A DNA stretch of 57,774 nt from Streptomyces sp. NRRL B-24085 (GCF_001282115.1 NZ_LJBR01000122.1:1-57774), one strand, 5' to 3'. Shown: positions 49,015 through 57,732, counted from the first letter of the stretch. The notes: generated by a model not told the origin, from the letters alone. Made by a program: numbers and translations.

Positions 49015-49542
49015 TTAGGGAATGACGATGACGGGCCGCTTCGCCCGCTTGGCGAGCCGTCCCGCGACGGAGCCGAAGATGCGTCCGACGATCCCGTGGG
49101 TGGAGCCGACGACGATCGCGTCCGCCTCGTACTCCCGCCCGACCTCCTCGAGCTCGTGGCAGATGTCGCCGCCGCGCTCCACGAGGATCCAGGGGACCTC
49201 GGCCAGGTAGTCCGCACAGGCGAGCTCGAGGCCGAGCACCTCGGTGCGGTGGTCCGGCACGTCGACGAAGACCGGTGGCTCGCAGCCGGCCCACACGGTG
49301 GTGGGCAGCCGGTTGGCGACGTGCACGATGATCAGGCCCGAGCCGGAGCGATGGGCCATGCCGATCGCGTACGCCAGGGCGCGCTCACTGGACGTGGAGC
49401 CATCGAAGCCGACCACGACGCCGTGCTTGAAGGCGGGGTCGCAGGAGTGGCGTGGCTCTTCCGCCGCCAGGGGCTCGGCCGCCGTCGGATCGGCGACGGG
49501 CCGCTTGCGGTCCGCTGGTTCGAAGAATTCGTGACCGGCCAT
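49015..49542 (-). CDS. Universal stress protein (UspA family)
   Basis: A 175-residue single-Usp-domain protein. KHGVVVGFDGSTSSERALAY opens the domain. The C-terminal half has ADAIVVGSTHGIVGRIFGSV followed by AGRLAKRAKRPVIVIP, the G-x-x-G-x-x(9)-G-S/T ATP-binding type signature. The first 40 residues are an acidic/Pro-rich extension. Usp proteins bind ATP and respond to stress; streptomycetes have many. I chose ATG 49542; the frame runs to 50028 but that part is not protein-like. Confidence 0.82.
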   Translation of the reverse strand: MAGHEFFEPADRKRPVADPTAAEPLAAEEPRHSCDPAFKHGVVVGFDGSTSSERALAYAIGMAHRSGSGLIIVHVANRLPTTVWAGCEPPVFVDVPDHRTEVLGLELACADYLAEVPWILVERGGDICHELEEVGREYEADAIVVGSTHGIVGRIFGSVAGRLAKRAKRPVIVIP

Positions 49543-49876
49543 GGCTGTCTCGGCGTTGTGATCCTTGTGTGGGAGGGACGACCGTGTGCGGCGGAGCTGT
49601 GTCCGGGAATCATCTTCCCAACCCCATACCCCCAAGGGTACGGCGGCAAGCCTCCTTAGCCCAGAGCCCGCCCCGGTCCGTGGGGGTTCCAGGGAGCATG
49701 CACGAGAGGGCGCCCGTAACGCAATGGTTGCTGCGCTGTACAGGCGGTTTGCACAGGATGCGGGCGGCCTCGCCGCCCCCGGACCACCGAACGGCCCCTC
49801 GACACAGTGACCGAAGGGTCGAACAGGCGTTGAACCCGTGACCCACGCCGCAGGGAGACGCCCCAGGGAGCACGCG
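49543..49876. other. Divergent intergenic region
   Basis: 334 bases between the universal stress gene (left) and the small membrane-protein gene (right). Short frames here (for example ending at 49841) have no coding character I can trust. AGGGAG at 49865-49870 serves the gene at 49877. No repeat or terminator stands out. Confidence 0.4.
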
Positions 49877-50182
49877 ATGACCGGACACCGACCGCCCTCC
49901 GAGGACTCCAGCACGGACGTGGTCCGCTGGGCCGCCTTCAGCTGCGTCCTCGTCCCCGTGGTGCTCGTCTGGTACGGCACCTCGCTGGCCGGCGCGACGG
50001 GCACCGCCCTCGGCCTCGCCGCCGTCACAGCCGTCTGCCGTATCCTCCTGCGCCGGTCGGAGCGCGGCGCCGCCCGCCTGCGCGCCGAGGAGGGGGCGCC
50101 CCGTCGCGGGCGTCACCACAGGAGCGGGACCGGGGTCCGTCGAGGCGGTCGTCACACCGGGGGAAATACACCGGTCGGCTGA
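49877..50182 (+). CDS. Small membrane protein of unknown function
   Basis: A 101-residue protein with two predicted membrane segments, WAAFSCVLVPVVLVWYGTSL and GATGTALGLAAVTAVCRILL, then a basic Arg/Gly-rich tail of about 40 residues. Its N terminus DSSTDVVRWAAF is polar. I do not recognise a family. ATG 49877 has AGGGAG 6 bases upstream; an in-frame GTG at 49838 is less likely. It sits upstream of adpA on the same strand, but a 377-base gap separates them. Confidence 0.55.
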   Translation: MTGHRPPSEDSSTDVVRWAAFSCVLVPVVLVWYGTSLAGATGTALGLAAVTAVCRILLRRSERGAARLRAEEGAPRRGRHHRSGTGVRRGGRHTGGNTPVG

Positions 50183-50559
50183 CCGGTTTCCATGCACCGC
50201 GACGATTCTTTTCAGCCAACTTCCGCGTTGGGCGTGTCCCTTGGTCCAAGCACCCCCCAACCCCCGTTCCACCTGCACGGATAGGGTGTCCGAGGGGCTG
50301 TGCACCCTACGTGGATTAGCCACCGCCACAAGGCGCACTTCCCTGCACGGCCCACGAGTGCAACGCTTCGTGATCGAATGCTTTACGCCAAGTTGCCATG
50401 TCGACAATGTGCCGGATGACGAACTGGTCACGCCGACAGCACGGGACACAGTAGATTCGATCTTGACGTCTTACGGCGGGGGACTCGTGCAGGACCGAGG
50501 GGAAACGTGCAGGAGCGACACAACCGAGGAGCCGCGACCACCGAGGGGGGCTTAGCAGT
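50183..50559 (+). promoter_or_regulatory. Long upstream/leader region of adpA
   Basis: 377 bases before adpA. G+C falls in places, for example ATGCTTTACGCCAAGTTGCC at 50379-50398 and a -10-like TAGATT at 50452-50457. A 104-residue frame (50241-50555) crosses it but has no ribosome site or typical codon bias. GAGGGGGG at 50543-50550 is the likely adpA ribosome site. AdpA genes are known to be autoregulated with complex upstream regions; I cannot place exact sites. Confidence 0.5.
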
Positions 50560-51786
50560 ATGAGCCACGACTCCACCGCCGCGCCGGAAGCCGCGGCCCG
50601 GAAGCTTTCCGGGCGCCGCCGCAAGGAGATCGTCGCGGTGCTGCTGTTCAGCGGCGGCCCCATCTTCGAGAGTTCCATACCTTTGTCGGTGTTCGGGATT
50701 GACCGCCAGGACGCCGGCGTGCCGCGCTACCGACTGCTGGTGTGCGGCGGCGAGGAAGGCCCACTGCGGACCACAGGGGGCCTGGAACTCACCGCACCGC
50801 ATGGCCTGGAAGCGATCTCACGCGCGGGCACGGTCGTCGTGCCGGCCTGGCGCTCGATCACTTCACCGCCACCGGAGGAGGCGCTCGACGCACTGCGCCG
50901 GGCGCACGAGGAAGGCGCCCGCATAGTCGGGCTGTGCACCGGCGCCTTCGTACTGGCGGCGGCGGGCCTGCTGGACGGCCGCCCCGCGACCACACACTGG
51001 ATGTACGCGCCGACGCTGGCCAAGCGCTACCCGTCGGTGCACGTGGATCCACGAGAACTCTTCGTGGACGACGGCGACGTACTGACCTCGGCCGGTACCG
51101 CGGCCGGCATCGACCTCTGTCTCCACATCGTGCGGACGGACCACGGCAACGAGGCGGCCGGCGCGCTGGCCCGCCGCCTGGTGGTCCCGCCGCGCCGCTC
51201 GGGCGGCCAGGAGCGCTACCTCGACAGGTCTTTACCTGAGGAGATCGGCGCCGACCCGCTCGCCGAGGTCGTCGCCTGGGCGCTGGAGCACCTCCACGAG
51301 CAGTTCGACGTGGAGACGCTGGCGGCACGGGCGTACATGAGCCGTCGTACGTTCGACCGCCGGTTCCGCTCGCTGACGGGTTCGGCCCCGCTCCAGTGGC
51401 TGATCACCCAGCGGGTGCTCCAGGCGCAGCGGCTCCTGGAGACGTCGGACTACTCGGTGGACGAGGTCGCCGGGCGCTGCGGCTTCCGCTCGCCGGTGGC
51501 CCTGCGCGGGCACTTCCGGCGGCAGCTCGGCTCGTCCCCGGCCGCCTACCGGGCCGCGTACCGGGCCCGCCGTCCGCAGGGCGACAAGCCGGTGGACAGC
51601 GACGGTCCGGTGGGGGGCCCGACGGGTCCCGCGCCCAGCCCGCCGGTGCAGCTGCACCCCGAGGGCGGTCCGGTGCCGCTCCAGACCCGCCGCACCCCGG
51701 CCCCCGTGGGTCCGCCCTCGGAGAACGGCCGCGAGCTGTACGTCGGCGGCCGGGCGAGCCTGCCCGGGCAGCGCAGCGGCACGTGA
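50560..51786 (+). CDS. adpA: AraC-type central developmental regulator AdpA
   Basis: A 408-residue AdpA. Residues 25-190 are a DJ-1/PfpI-like domain (RRRKEIVAVLLFSGGPIFES, and VGLCTGAFVLAAAGLLDGRP with Cys near 126). Residues about 235-335 are the two-helix AraC DNA-binding domain (LEHLHEQFDVETLAARAYMS, RRTFDRRFRSLTG and CGFRSPVALRGHFRRQLGSS). AdpA controls aerial growth and secondary metabolism. Codon 225 (51232-51234) is the rare TTA leucine codon, so full translation needs the bldA tRNA, the known control of adpA/bldH. The C-terminal tail is Pro/Gly-rich. A hairpin follows and orn lies 103 bases downstream, an order typical of streptomycetes. Confidence 0.96.
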   Translation: MSHDSTAAPEAAARKLSGRRRKEIVAVLLFSGGPIFESSIPLSVFGIDRQDAGVPRYRLLVCGGEEGPLRTTGGLELTAPHGLEAISRAGTVVVPAWRSITSPPPEEALDALRRAHEEGARIVGLCTGAFVLAAAGLLDGRPATTHWMYAPTLAKRYPSVHVDPRELFVDDGDVLTSAGTAAGIDLCLHIVRTDHGNEAAGALARRLVVPPRRSGGQERYLDRSLPEEIGADPLAEVVAWALEHLHEQFDVETLAARAYMSRRTFDRRFRSLTGSAPLQWLITQRVLQAQRLLETSDYSVDEVAGRCGFRSPVALRGHFRRQLGSSPAAYRAAYRARRPQGDKPVDSDGPVGGPTGPAPSPPVQLHPEGGPVPLQTRRTPAPVGPPSENGRELYVGGRASLPGQRSGT

Positions 51787-51793
51787 CGTCCTG

Positions 51794-51828
51794 ACGCCGG
51801 GCGCGGTCCGTGAGGGCCCGCCCGGCGT
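51794..51828 (+). terminator. Hairpin terminator after adpA
   Basis: ACGCCGGGCG at 51794-51803 and CGCCCGGCGT at 51819-51828 pair perfectly around a 15-base loop, just after the adpA stop codon. Confidence 0.65.
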
Positions 51829-51889
51829 TCCGGTGCCCGGGACCGGCACGGGGCGCCACAAAGCGGGACGTCAGCCGTAGGGTGTTCGC

Positions 51890-52492
51890 ATGAACGATCG
51901 CATGGTGTGGATCGACTGCGAGATGACCGGCCTCTCGCTGTCCGACGACGCGCTCATCGAGGTTGCCGCCCTCGTCACCGACTCCGAGCTCAACGTGCTC
52001 GGCGACGGTGTGGACATCGTCATCCGCCCGCCGGACCAGGCGCTGGAGACGATGCCGGAGGTGGTGCGTCAGATGCACACCGCGTCCGGACTGCTCGAGG
52101 AGCTGTCCGGCGGCACGACCCTCGCCGATGCCGAGGAGCAGGTCCTCGCCTACGTCCGCGAGCACGTCAAGGAGCCCGGCAAGGCCCCGCTGTGCGGCAA
52201 CTCCGTCGGCACCGACCGCGGTTTCCTGCTGCGGGACATGCCCACCCTGGAGGACTACCTCCACTACCGGATCGTGGACGTCAGCTCCGTCAAGGAGCTC
52301 GCCCGGCGCTGGTACCCGCGGGCCTACTTCAACAGCCCGGACAAGAACGGCAACCACCGCGCCCTCGCCGACATCCGCGAGTCCATCGCGGAGCTGCGCT
52401 ACTACCGCGAGGCGATCTTCGTCCCGCAGCCCGGACCCGACTCCGACACCGCCAGGACGATCGCCGCGAAGCACGTTCTGCCTGCGCAGTAA
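51890..52492 (+). CDS. orn: Oligoribonuclease
   Basis: A 200-residue DEDD 3'-5' exoribonuclease that removes the last short oligoribonucleotides and pGpG from c-di-GMP breakdown. The Exo motifs are [20 protein letters not shown] (D/E of Exo I), [16 protein letters not shown] (Exo II) and [20 protein letters not shown] (Exo III, H and D). Length is typical. Starts at ATG 51890; ATG 51902 is possible. orn follows adpA, as in other streptomycetes, where its mutation affects development. A tRNA-His gene lies 76 bases downstream. Confidence 0.94.
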   Translation: MNDRMVWIDCEMTGLSLSDDALIEVAALVTDSELNVLGDGVDIVIRPPDQALETMPEVVRQMHTASGLLEELSGGTTLADAEEQVLAYVREHVKEPGKAPLCGNSVGTDRGFLLRDMPTLEDYLHYRIVDVSSVKELARRWYPRAYFNSPDKNGNHRALADIRESIAELRYYREAIFVPQPGPDSDTARTIAAKHVLPAQ

Positions 52493-52567
52493 ACGCGGGC
52501 GCGAGCACCCCTTCGGACCCTGTACACTTTTTCTCGGCCGGTCGGGGAAACCAGGACAGCCGAACAT

Positions 52568-52641
52568 GGTGGGTGTAGCTCAGCTGGTAGAGCACCTGGT
52601 TGTGGTCCAGGATGCCGCGGGTTCGAGTCCCGTCACTCACC
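52568..52641 (+). tRNA. tRNA-His (GTG anticodon)
   Basis: Cloverleaf by eye. The acceptor GTGGGTG at 52569-52575 pairs with CACTCAC at 52634-52640, with one G-T pair. The G at 52568 faces the discriminator C at 52641, the extra G-1:C73 pair of tRNA-His. The anticodon stem CCTGG/CCAGG encloses the loop TTGTGGT with GTG, and the T arm has GGTTCGAGTCCC. CCA is not encoded. Confidence 0.95.
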
Positions 52642-52647
52642 CTCATC

Positions 52648-52689
52648 ACCTCAGCCGGTGATCCTGGAGACAGGATCACCGGCTGAGGT
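52648..52689 (+). terminator. Strong hairpin terminator after tRNA-His
   Basis: The left arm 52648-52666 (ACCTCAGCCGGTGATCCTG) pairs perfectly with 52671-52689 to give a 19-bp stem capped by GAGA, a GNRA tetraloop. It begins 6 bases after the tRNA end. Confidence 0.85.
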
Positions 52690-52693
52690 CGTT

Positions 52694-52921
52694 TCAGGAG
52701 CCGGACGCCCTGAGCAGCGCACCGGCCCGAGGCAGCGCCGTGTCGGCGAGGGGCCCGTCGGATGCCGGGCGGCCGCCCGGACGGCGGTCGATGCGCTCGT
52801 ACGCGCTCCACACCGGGTCGGCCACCCGCACCAGCGGCTCGTGGGCGATGTCGTCGAGGCGGACGGACTCCTGGCCCGCGGGCCGGTGGCCGGCCGGCGG
52901 CACCGGCACCCGGGCACCCTG
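52694..52921 (-). pseudogene. LysR-type regulator C-terminal remnant
   Basis: The minus frame ending at 52694 encodes PAGHRPAGQESVRLDDIAHE, LVRVADPVWSAYERIDRRPG and GRPASDGPLADTAL. This resembles the effector-binding domain of actinobacterial LysR regulators, especially the DPVWSAYWRIDPRP-type segment. Upstream of about 52921 similarity is lost and there is no helix-turn-helix. It is probably a decayed gene beside the tRNA, a common site of insertion and loss. Confidence 0.55.
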
Positions 52922-53042
52922 AAGGCGGGCCACTGCTTCAGGACGGCCTGAGCACCTGGCAGCGCCCGTCACCACGCCGTCGTCTTCCGTACGCCGTGGC
53001 ACCGGCCGGAGATCCTTGCGTTCAACCTCTTGACGCACCAGG

Positions 53043-54098
53043 TCAGGACGACGCCCGCTCCACCAGTTCGGTGGCGAGGACCACCTGCCTGCGCTCCAGG
53101 CCCCGGGACACCGCCGGACGGCGGTCGGCGATCTCCGAGAGGAGCAGGTCGATCATGTGGCGGCCCATCTCCTCGATGGGCTGGCGGACGCTGGTGAGGG
53201 GCGGGTCCATATGGCGGGCTATGGCCGAGTCGTCGTAGCCCACCAGGGCCACGTCCGAGGGGATGGCGCGGCCCTCCTCGCGCAGGACCTGGCGGGCGCC
53301 CGCCGCCATGACGTCCGAGCCGGCGAAGACCGCGTCCAGGTCGGGGCGGCGGGCCAGCAGGTGGGTCATCGCCCGGCGCCCGCCCTCCTCGGTGAAGTCA
53401 CCGGGCTCGATCAGCCGCTCGTCCACCTCGTGGCCCGCGTCGCGCAGCGCGTCCCGGTAGCCGTCGACGCGCCGCTGGGCGCCGTAGACGTCGAGGCGGC
53501 CCGTGATGTGCGCGATCGTGCTGCGGCCCCCGGCGAGCAGGTGCTCCACCGCCGAGCGGCCGCCGCCGTAGTTGTCGGAGTCGACCGACGGCAGTGTCTC
53601 GGCGGCCGAGCGCGGGCCGCTGATCACCGCCGGGATCTCCAGCTGGGACAGCAGGTCGGGCAGCGGGTCGTCGGCGTGCACGGAGACCAGCAGGACGCCG
53701 TCGACCCGGTGGGCGGCCAGGTACTGGGCCAGCCGGCGGCGTTCGCGGTCGCTGCCCGCGAAGATCAGCAGGAGCTGCATCTCGGTTTCCGAGATCTCGG
53801 CGCCGACGCCCTTGAGCATGTCGGAGAAGTACGGCTCGGCGAAGAACCGTGTCTCCGGCTCGGGCACGACCAGCGCGATCGCGTCCGTGCGGTTGGCCGC
53901 GAGGGCGCGCGCGGCGGTGTTCGGGACGTACCCGAGCTCCGCCACCGCCGCCTCGACCGCCGCCCGCGTGGCGTCGCTGACCCGGGGCGAGCCGTTGATC
54001 ACCCGGGAAACGGTCCCCCGGCCGACGCCGGCGCGCGCGGCGACCTCCTCGAGGGTGGGCCGGCCACCGCTCCGGCTCCGCGCTCCGTGGCTTGCCAT
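53043..54098 (-). CDS. cebR: LacI-family repressor of cellobiose uptake
   Basis: A 351-residue LacI-family repressor. The N-terminal helix-turn-helix is TLEEVAARAGVGRGTVSRVI followed by NGSPRVSDATRAAVEAAVAE and the hinge GYVPNTAARALAANRTDAI. The rest is a periplasmic-binding-type ligand domain (SVDSDNYGGGRSAVEHLLAG, VALVGYDDSAIARHMDPPLT). An exact CebR box lies upstream of cebE at 54325-54338, so I name it cebR. Cello-oligosaccharides would relieve repression. ATG 54098 has GAAGGG 9 bases upstream; GTG 54116 would add six residues. Confidence 0.92.
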   Translation of the reverse strand: MASHGARSRSGGRPTLEEVAARAGVGRGTVSRVINGSPRVSDATRAAVEAAVAELGYVPNTAARALAANRTDAIALVVPEPETRFFAEPYFSDMLKGVGAEISETEMQLLLIFAGSDRERRRLAQYLAAHRVDGVLLVSVHADDPLPDLLSQLEIPAVISGPRSAAETLPSVDSDNYGGGRSAVEHLLAGGRSTIAHITGRLDVYGAQRRVDGYRDALRDAGHEVDERLIEPGDFTEEGGRRAMTHLLARRPDLDAVFAGSDVMAAGARQVLREEGRAIPSDVALVGYDDSAIARHMDPPLTSVRQPIEEMGRHMIDLLLSEIADRRPAVSRGLERRQVVLATELVERASS

Positions 54099-54453
54099 GG
54101 GCTCCGCCCTTCCCACCGTGTATCTAAGCTGGCCTGGAATTTAACAGTCCCGCGTGTGGAGGTGACTGTCGCGGGGGCCACCACCCCCGCAGCGCAGGGC
54201 CACGTGTGCGAGCGGCGGCCGTGCCGAGCGGGTCCAGTTAACGGGCTGATAACTGAACGCATCTCCCCGCGTCGACTCCCTTGACACCCTCGCTCCGACC
54301 CGCGAACCTTCAACACATCACCGATGGGAGCGCTCCCACGGTACCTGACACATAAATATCCCGCACGTTCCCCGCCCGAGCCGCAGCTAGAACTAACGGG
54401 TCCAACAACGCAGTTGGCCGGGGGGTCGGCACGTCAGGCAACAGGAGGACGCA
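54099..54453. promoter_or_regulatory. cebR/cebE divergent control region
   Basis: 355 bases between the divergent cebR and cebE genes. TTGACA at 54281-54286 could be a -35 element, with AACCTT-like sequence 18 bases on as a weak -10. The CebR box follows at 54325-54338. GGAGGA at 54448-54453 serves cebE. I found only one clear copy of the box. Confidence 0.6.
54325..54338. promoter_or_regulatory. CebR operator
   Basis: TGGGAGCGCTCCCA at 54325-54338 is the exact 14-base palindrome known as the CebR box in streptomycetes. It lies 38 bases after a TTGACA and 115 bases before cebE, so bound repressor would block the cebEFG transcript. Confidence 0.95.
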
Positions 54454-55779
54454 ATGCGCACGACTACCCGCCGGTCCCACCGGCTGTTGGCCCTGGCGGC
54501 CGTCGCCGCACTGACAACCGGAGTGCTGGCAGGCTGTGCCGGCGACTCGGACGACGGCGACTCGTCGGGCTCGGGCAACAACGCCGGAGGCGGCAAGACC
54601 ACGCTGACCATCGGCACCTTCGGAGTCTTCGGCTACAAGCAGGCCGGCCTGTACGACGAGTACATGAAGTCGCACCCCGACATCACCATCAAGGAGAACG
54701 TCACCACCCGTACCGACGTCTACTGGCCGAAGGTCCTCACCCGGCTCCAGGCCGGCTCCGGCACCGACGACATCCAGGCCATCGAGGTCGGCAACATCAC
54801 CGAGGCCGTGCAGACGCAGGGCGCCAAGTTCGTCGACCTCGGCAAGGACGTCGACAAGTCGCAGTGGCTGGACTGGAAGAACGCCCAGGCCACCACCCCG
54901 GACGGCAAGCTCATCGGACTCGGCACCGACATCGGCCCGATGGCGATCTGCTACCGCAAGGACCTGTTCGAGAAGGCCGGTCTGGAGACGGACCGCACCA
55001 AGCTCGCCGCGCAGTGGAAGGGCGACTGGAACAAGTACGTCGACCTCGGCAAGCAGTACATGAAGAAGGCGCCCAGCGGCACCAAGTTCGTGGACTCCGC
55101 CTCCTCCGTGTACAACGCGGTCCTCAACGGTGAGAGCGAGCGCTACTACGACAAGAGCGGCGAGGTCGTCTGGGACAAGTCCAGCGGTGTGAAGAACGCC
55201 TGGGACGTCGCGATGTCCGTGGCCACCAGCAACATGTCGGCGAAGCTCAAGCAGTTCGACAAGCCGTGGGACCAGGGCTACGCGAACGCCTCCTTCGCCA
55301 CCGTGGCCTGCCCCGCCTGGATGATCGGCTACATCCAGGAGAAGTCCGGTGAGGCCGGCAAGGGCAAGTGGGACGTGGCGGCCGCGCCGACCGCGGGCAA
55401 CTGGGGCGGCTCGTTCATCGGCGTGCCGACGGCGAGCAAGCACCAGAAGGAGGCCGTCGAGCTCGCGAAGTGGCTGACCGCGCCCGAGCAGCAGGCCAAG
55501 GTCTTCGCCAAGCAGGCCAGCTTCCCGTCCACCCCGTCGGCGTACTCGGCCCTGAAGCCGGCCGCCGCCACCACGGAGTTCTTCAGCAACGCGCCGATCA
55601 CCCAGATCTTCTCCGACTCGGCGAAGACGATCCCGGCGCAGGTCTTCGGCGTCAAGGACCAGCCGATCAACACCGCGCTGACCGACATCGGCATCCTCCA
55701 GGTCGAGCAGAAGGGCAAGTCCCCGGAGCAGGGCTGGGACGCTGCCACGAACGAGATCAAGGACGTGCTCGGCCAGTGA
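54454..55779 (+). CDS. cebE: Cellobiose/cellotriose-binding lipoprotein
   Basis: A 441-residue extracellular sugar-binding lipoprotein. The signal LLALAAVAALTTGVLAGCAG has a lipobox LAGC with Cys near residue 28. The mature domain is a family 1 solute-binding protein: KTTLTIGTFGVFGYKQAGLY, VTTRTDVYWPKVLTRLQAGS, GTDDIQAIEVGNITEAVQTQ and a C-terminal MIGYIQEKSGEAGKGKWDVA. By homology and the CebR box it delivers cellobiose and cellotriose. The ATG at 54454 has GGAGGA immediately upstream. The cebF start GTG overlaps its stop by 4 bases. Confidence 0.93.
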   Translation: MRTTTRRSHRLLALAAVAALTTGVLAGCAGDSDDGDSSGSGNNAGGGKTTLTIGTFGVFGYKQAGLYDEYMKSHPDITIKENVTTRTDVYWPKVLTRLQAGSGTDDIQAIEVGNITEAVQTQGAKFVDLGKDVDKSQWLDWKNAQATTPDGKLIGLGTDIGPMAICYRKDLFEKAGLETDRTKLAAQWKGDWNKYVDLGKQYMKKAPSGTKFVDSASSVYNAVLNGESERYYDKSGEVVWDKSSGVKNAWDVAMSVATSNMSAKLKQFDKPWDQGYANASFATVACPAWMIGYIQEKSGEAGKGKWDVAAAPTAGNWGGSFIGVPTASKHQKEAVELAKWLTAPEQQAKVFAKQASFPSTPSAYSALKPAAATTEFFSNAPITQIFSDSAKTIPAQVFGVKDQPINTALTDIGILQVEQKGKSPEQGWDAATNEIKDVLGQ

Positions 55780-56804
55780 CAAGCCCCAAGCAGGCACTCG
55801 CGCATCCCGCGTCGAGCGTCGAGGCCGCGCCCGGCTCCCAGCCGGGCGCGGCCCGGGGCGCTGACGGTCGCGGTACGCCGCCCGAGGGCAAGGGCCCCTG
55901 GCGCAGCCGGCTGTACCGCTGGGACATGAAGGCGTCTCCGTACGTGTTCATCGCCCCCTTCTTCGTCATCTTCGGGGCCTTCTCCCTGGTCCCGCTGCTG
56001 TACACGGCCTGGTACTCGCTGCACGACGTGCAGCTGTCCTCGCTGGACACCCAGACCTGGGCGGGCCTGGACAACTACAAGAACCTGCTCAGCTCGGACT
56101 TCTTCTGGAACGCCCTCAAGAACACCTTCACCATCGGTGTCATCTCGACCGTGCCGCAGCTGATGGCGGCGATCGGGCTGGCCCACCTGCTCAACTACAA
56201 GCTGCGCGGCTCGACCGTGTGGCGGGTCGTGATGCTGACCCCGTACGCCACCTCGGTGGCGGCGGCGACCCTCGTCTTCACGCTGCTGTACTCGTGGGAC
56301 GGCGGCATGGTCAACTGGCTGCTCGACTTCGTCGGCATCGACCCGATCAACTGGCGGGAGTCCGACTGGGGTTCGCAGTTCGCGGTCTCCTCGATCGTGA
56401 TCTGGCGGTGGACCGGCTACAACGCGCTGATCTATTTGGCGGCGATGCAGGCCATCCCGGCCGACCTGTACGAGTCGGCGGCGATCGACGGCGCCAACCG
56501 CTGGCAGCAGTTCATCCACGTGACGGTCCCGCAGCTCCGGCCGACCATCCTGTTCACGGTGGTGGTGTCCACCATCGGCGCGACCCAGCTCTTCGGTGAG
56601 CCCCTGCTGTTCGGCGGGGTGAGCGGTTCCAAGGGCGGCTCCGAGCACCAGTACCAGACGCTCGGCCTGTACATGTACGACCAGGGCTGGATCATCGGCA
56701 ACCTCGGCAAGGCGTCCGCGATCGCCTGGTCGATGTTCCTGATCCTGCTGATCATCGCCGCGATCAATCTGCTGGTCACCCGACGGCTGAGGAAGTCCCA
56801 ATGA
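55776..56804 (+). CDS. cebF: Cello-oligosaccharide ABC transporter permease
   Basis: A 342-residue MalF-type permease with about six transmembrane helices. After a hydrophilic N-terminal stretch of about 50 residues, it has ASPYVFIAPFFVIFGAFSLV and the EAA-loop region IPADLYESAAIDGANRWQQF followed by IHVTVPQLRPTILFTVVVST. The start GTG 55776 overlaps cebE by 4 bases. The long upstream frame is a shadow of cebE. It forms the membrane channel with CebG; the ATPase (MsiK-type) is usually encoded elsewhere in streptomycetes. Confidence 0.93.
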   Translation: MTSPKQALAHPASSVEAAPGSQPGAARGADGRGTPPEGKGPWRSRLYRWDMKASPYVFIAPFFVIFGAFSLVPLLYTAWYSLHDVQLSSLDTQTWAGLDNYKNLLSSDFFWNALKNTFTIGVISTVPQLMAAIGLAHLLNYKLRGSTVWRVVMLTPYATSVAAATLVFTLLYSWDGGMVNWLLDFVGIDPINWRESDWGSQFAVSSIVIWRWTGYNALIYLAAMQAIPADLYESAAIDGANRWQQFIHVTVPQLRPTILFTVVVSTIGATQLFGEPLLFGGVSGSKGGSEHQYQTLGLYMYDQGWIIGNLGKASAIAWSMFLILLIIAAINLLVTRRLRKSQ

Positions 56805-57694
56805 CCACCAGTGAACTGACGTTGCCTCAGTCCCGTAAGGAGGGGCGCCGGACCCGGCGGGTCATGGGCGCGGGCAAGCAGCTCCACGCGGGCCCGATGA
56901 CCTACATCGTCCTCGCGGTCTTCGCGCTCGTCTCGCTGGCACCCCTGGTGTGGACGGCGATCGCGGCCTCGCGCACCGACCGCAGGCTCGCCGAGACACC
57001 GCCGCCGCTGTGGTTCGGCGGGAACCTGTTCAAGAACATGCAGACCGCGTGGGACGAGGCCGGACTCGGCACCGCCATGCTGAACAGCGTGGTCGTGGCG
57101 GGCGCCATCACGGTCAGCACCGTGCTGTTCTCCACGCTCGCCGGATTCGCCTTCGCCAAGCTGCGGTTCAGGTTCTCGGGGTTCCTGCTGCTGCTGACGA
57201 TCGGCACCATGATGATCCCGCCGCAGCTCGCGGTCGTACCGCTGTACCTGTGGATGGCGGACCTCGGCTGGTCGAACCAGCTCCAGACGGTGATCCTGCC
57301 GACCCTGGTGACGGCCTTCGGCACGTTCTTCATGCGGCAGTACCTGGTGCAGGCGCTGCCCACCGAGCTGATCGAGGCGGCCCGGGTGGACGGGGCCAGC
57401 AGCATCCGGGTGGTGTGGCACGTGGTCTTCCCGGCGGCACGCCCCGCGATGGCCGTGCTCGGCCTGCTGACCTTCGTGTTCGCCTGGAACGACTTCCTGT
57501 GGCCGATCATCGCCCTGAACCAGCAGAACCCGACCGTGCAGGTCGCCCTCAACTCGCTCGGCACGGGCTATGTCCCCGACCAGGCCGTGATCATGGCGGG
57601 CGCGCTGCTCGGCACGCTGCCGCTGCTGATCGCCTTCCTCCTGTTCGGCAAGCAGATCGTGGGCGGCATCATGCAGGGCGCGATCAAGGGCTGA
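56801..57694 (+). CDS. cebG: Cello-oligosaccharide ABC transporter permease
   Basis: A 297-residue MalG-type permease with six transmembrane helices. It has YIVLAVFALVSLAPLVWTAI, LNSVVVAGAITVSTVLFSTL and the EAA loop ALPTELIEAARVDGASSIRV followed by VWHVVFPAARPAMAVLGLLT. ATG 56801 overlaps cebF by 4 bases. A family-1 beta-glucosidase (bglC) gene commonly follows and would begin just past the right edge of the window. Confidence 0.93.
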   Translation: MTTSELTLPQSRKEGRRTRRVMGAGKQLHAGPMTYIVLAVFALVSLAPLVWTAIAASRTDRRLAETPPPLWFGGNLFKNMQTAWDEAGLGTAMLNSVVVAGAITVSTVLFSTLAGFAFAKLRFRFSGFLLLLTIGTMMIPPQLAVVPLYLWMADLGWSNQLQTVILPTLVTAFGTFFMRQYLVQALPTELIEAARVDGASSIRVVWHVVFPAARPAMAVLGLLTFVFAWNDFLWPIIALNQQNPTVQVALNSLGTGYVPDQAVIMAGALLGTLPLLIAFLLFGKQIVGGIMQGAIKG

Positions 57695-57732
57695 CGCCGT
57701 CCTACGGCTTCTCCCGCACCTCTCCCGGGACC

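Noticed and set aside
49698..49841. 47-codon frame upstream of the small membrane protein gene
   Set aside because: Too short, no family and no clear ribosome site.
50241..50555. 104-residue frame in the adpA upstream region
   Set aside because: No start with a ribosome site, codon use unlike neighbours, overlaps the expected adpA leader.
52642..53042. Integrated element at tRNA-His
   Set aside because: No integrase gene and no duplicated tRNA 3' end; only a regulator remnant is present.
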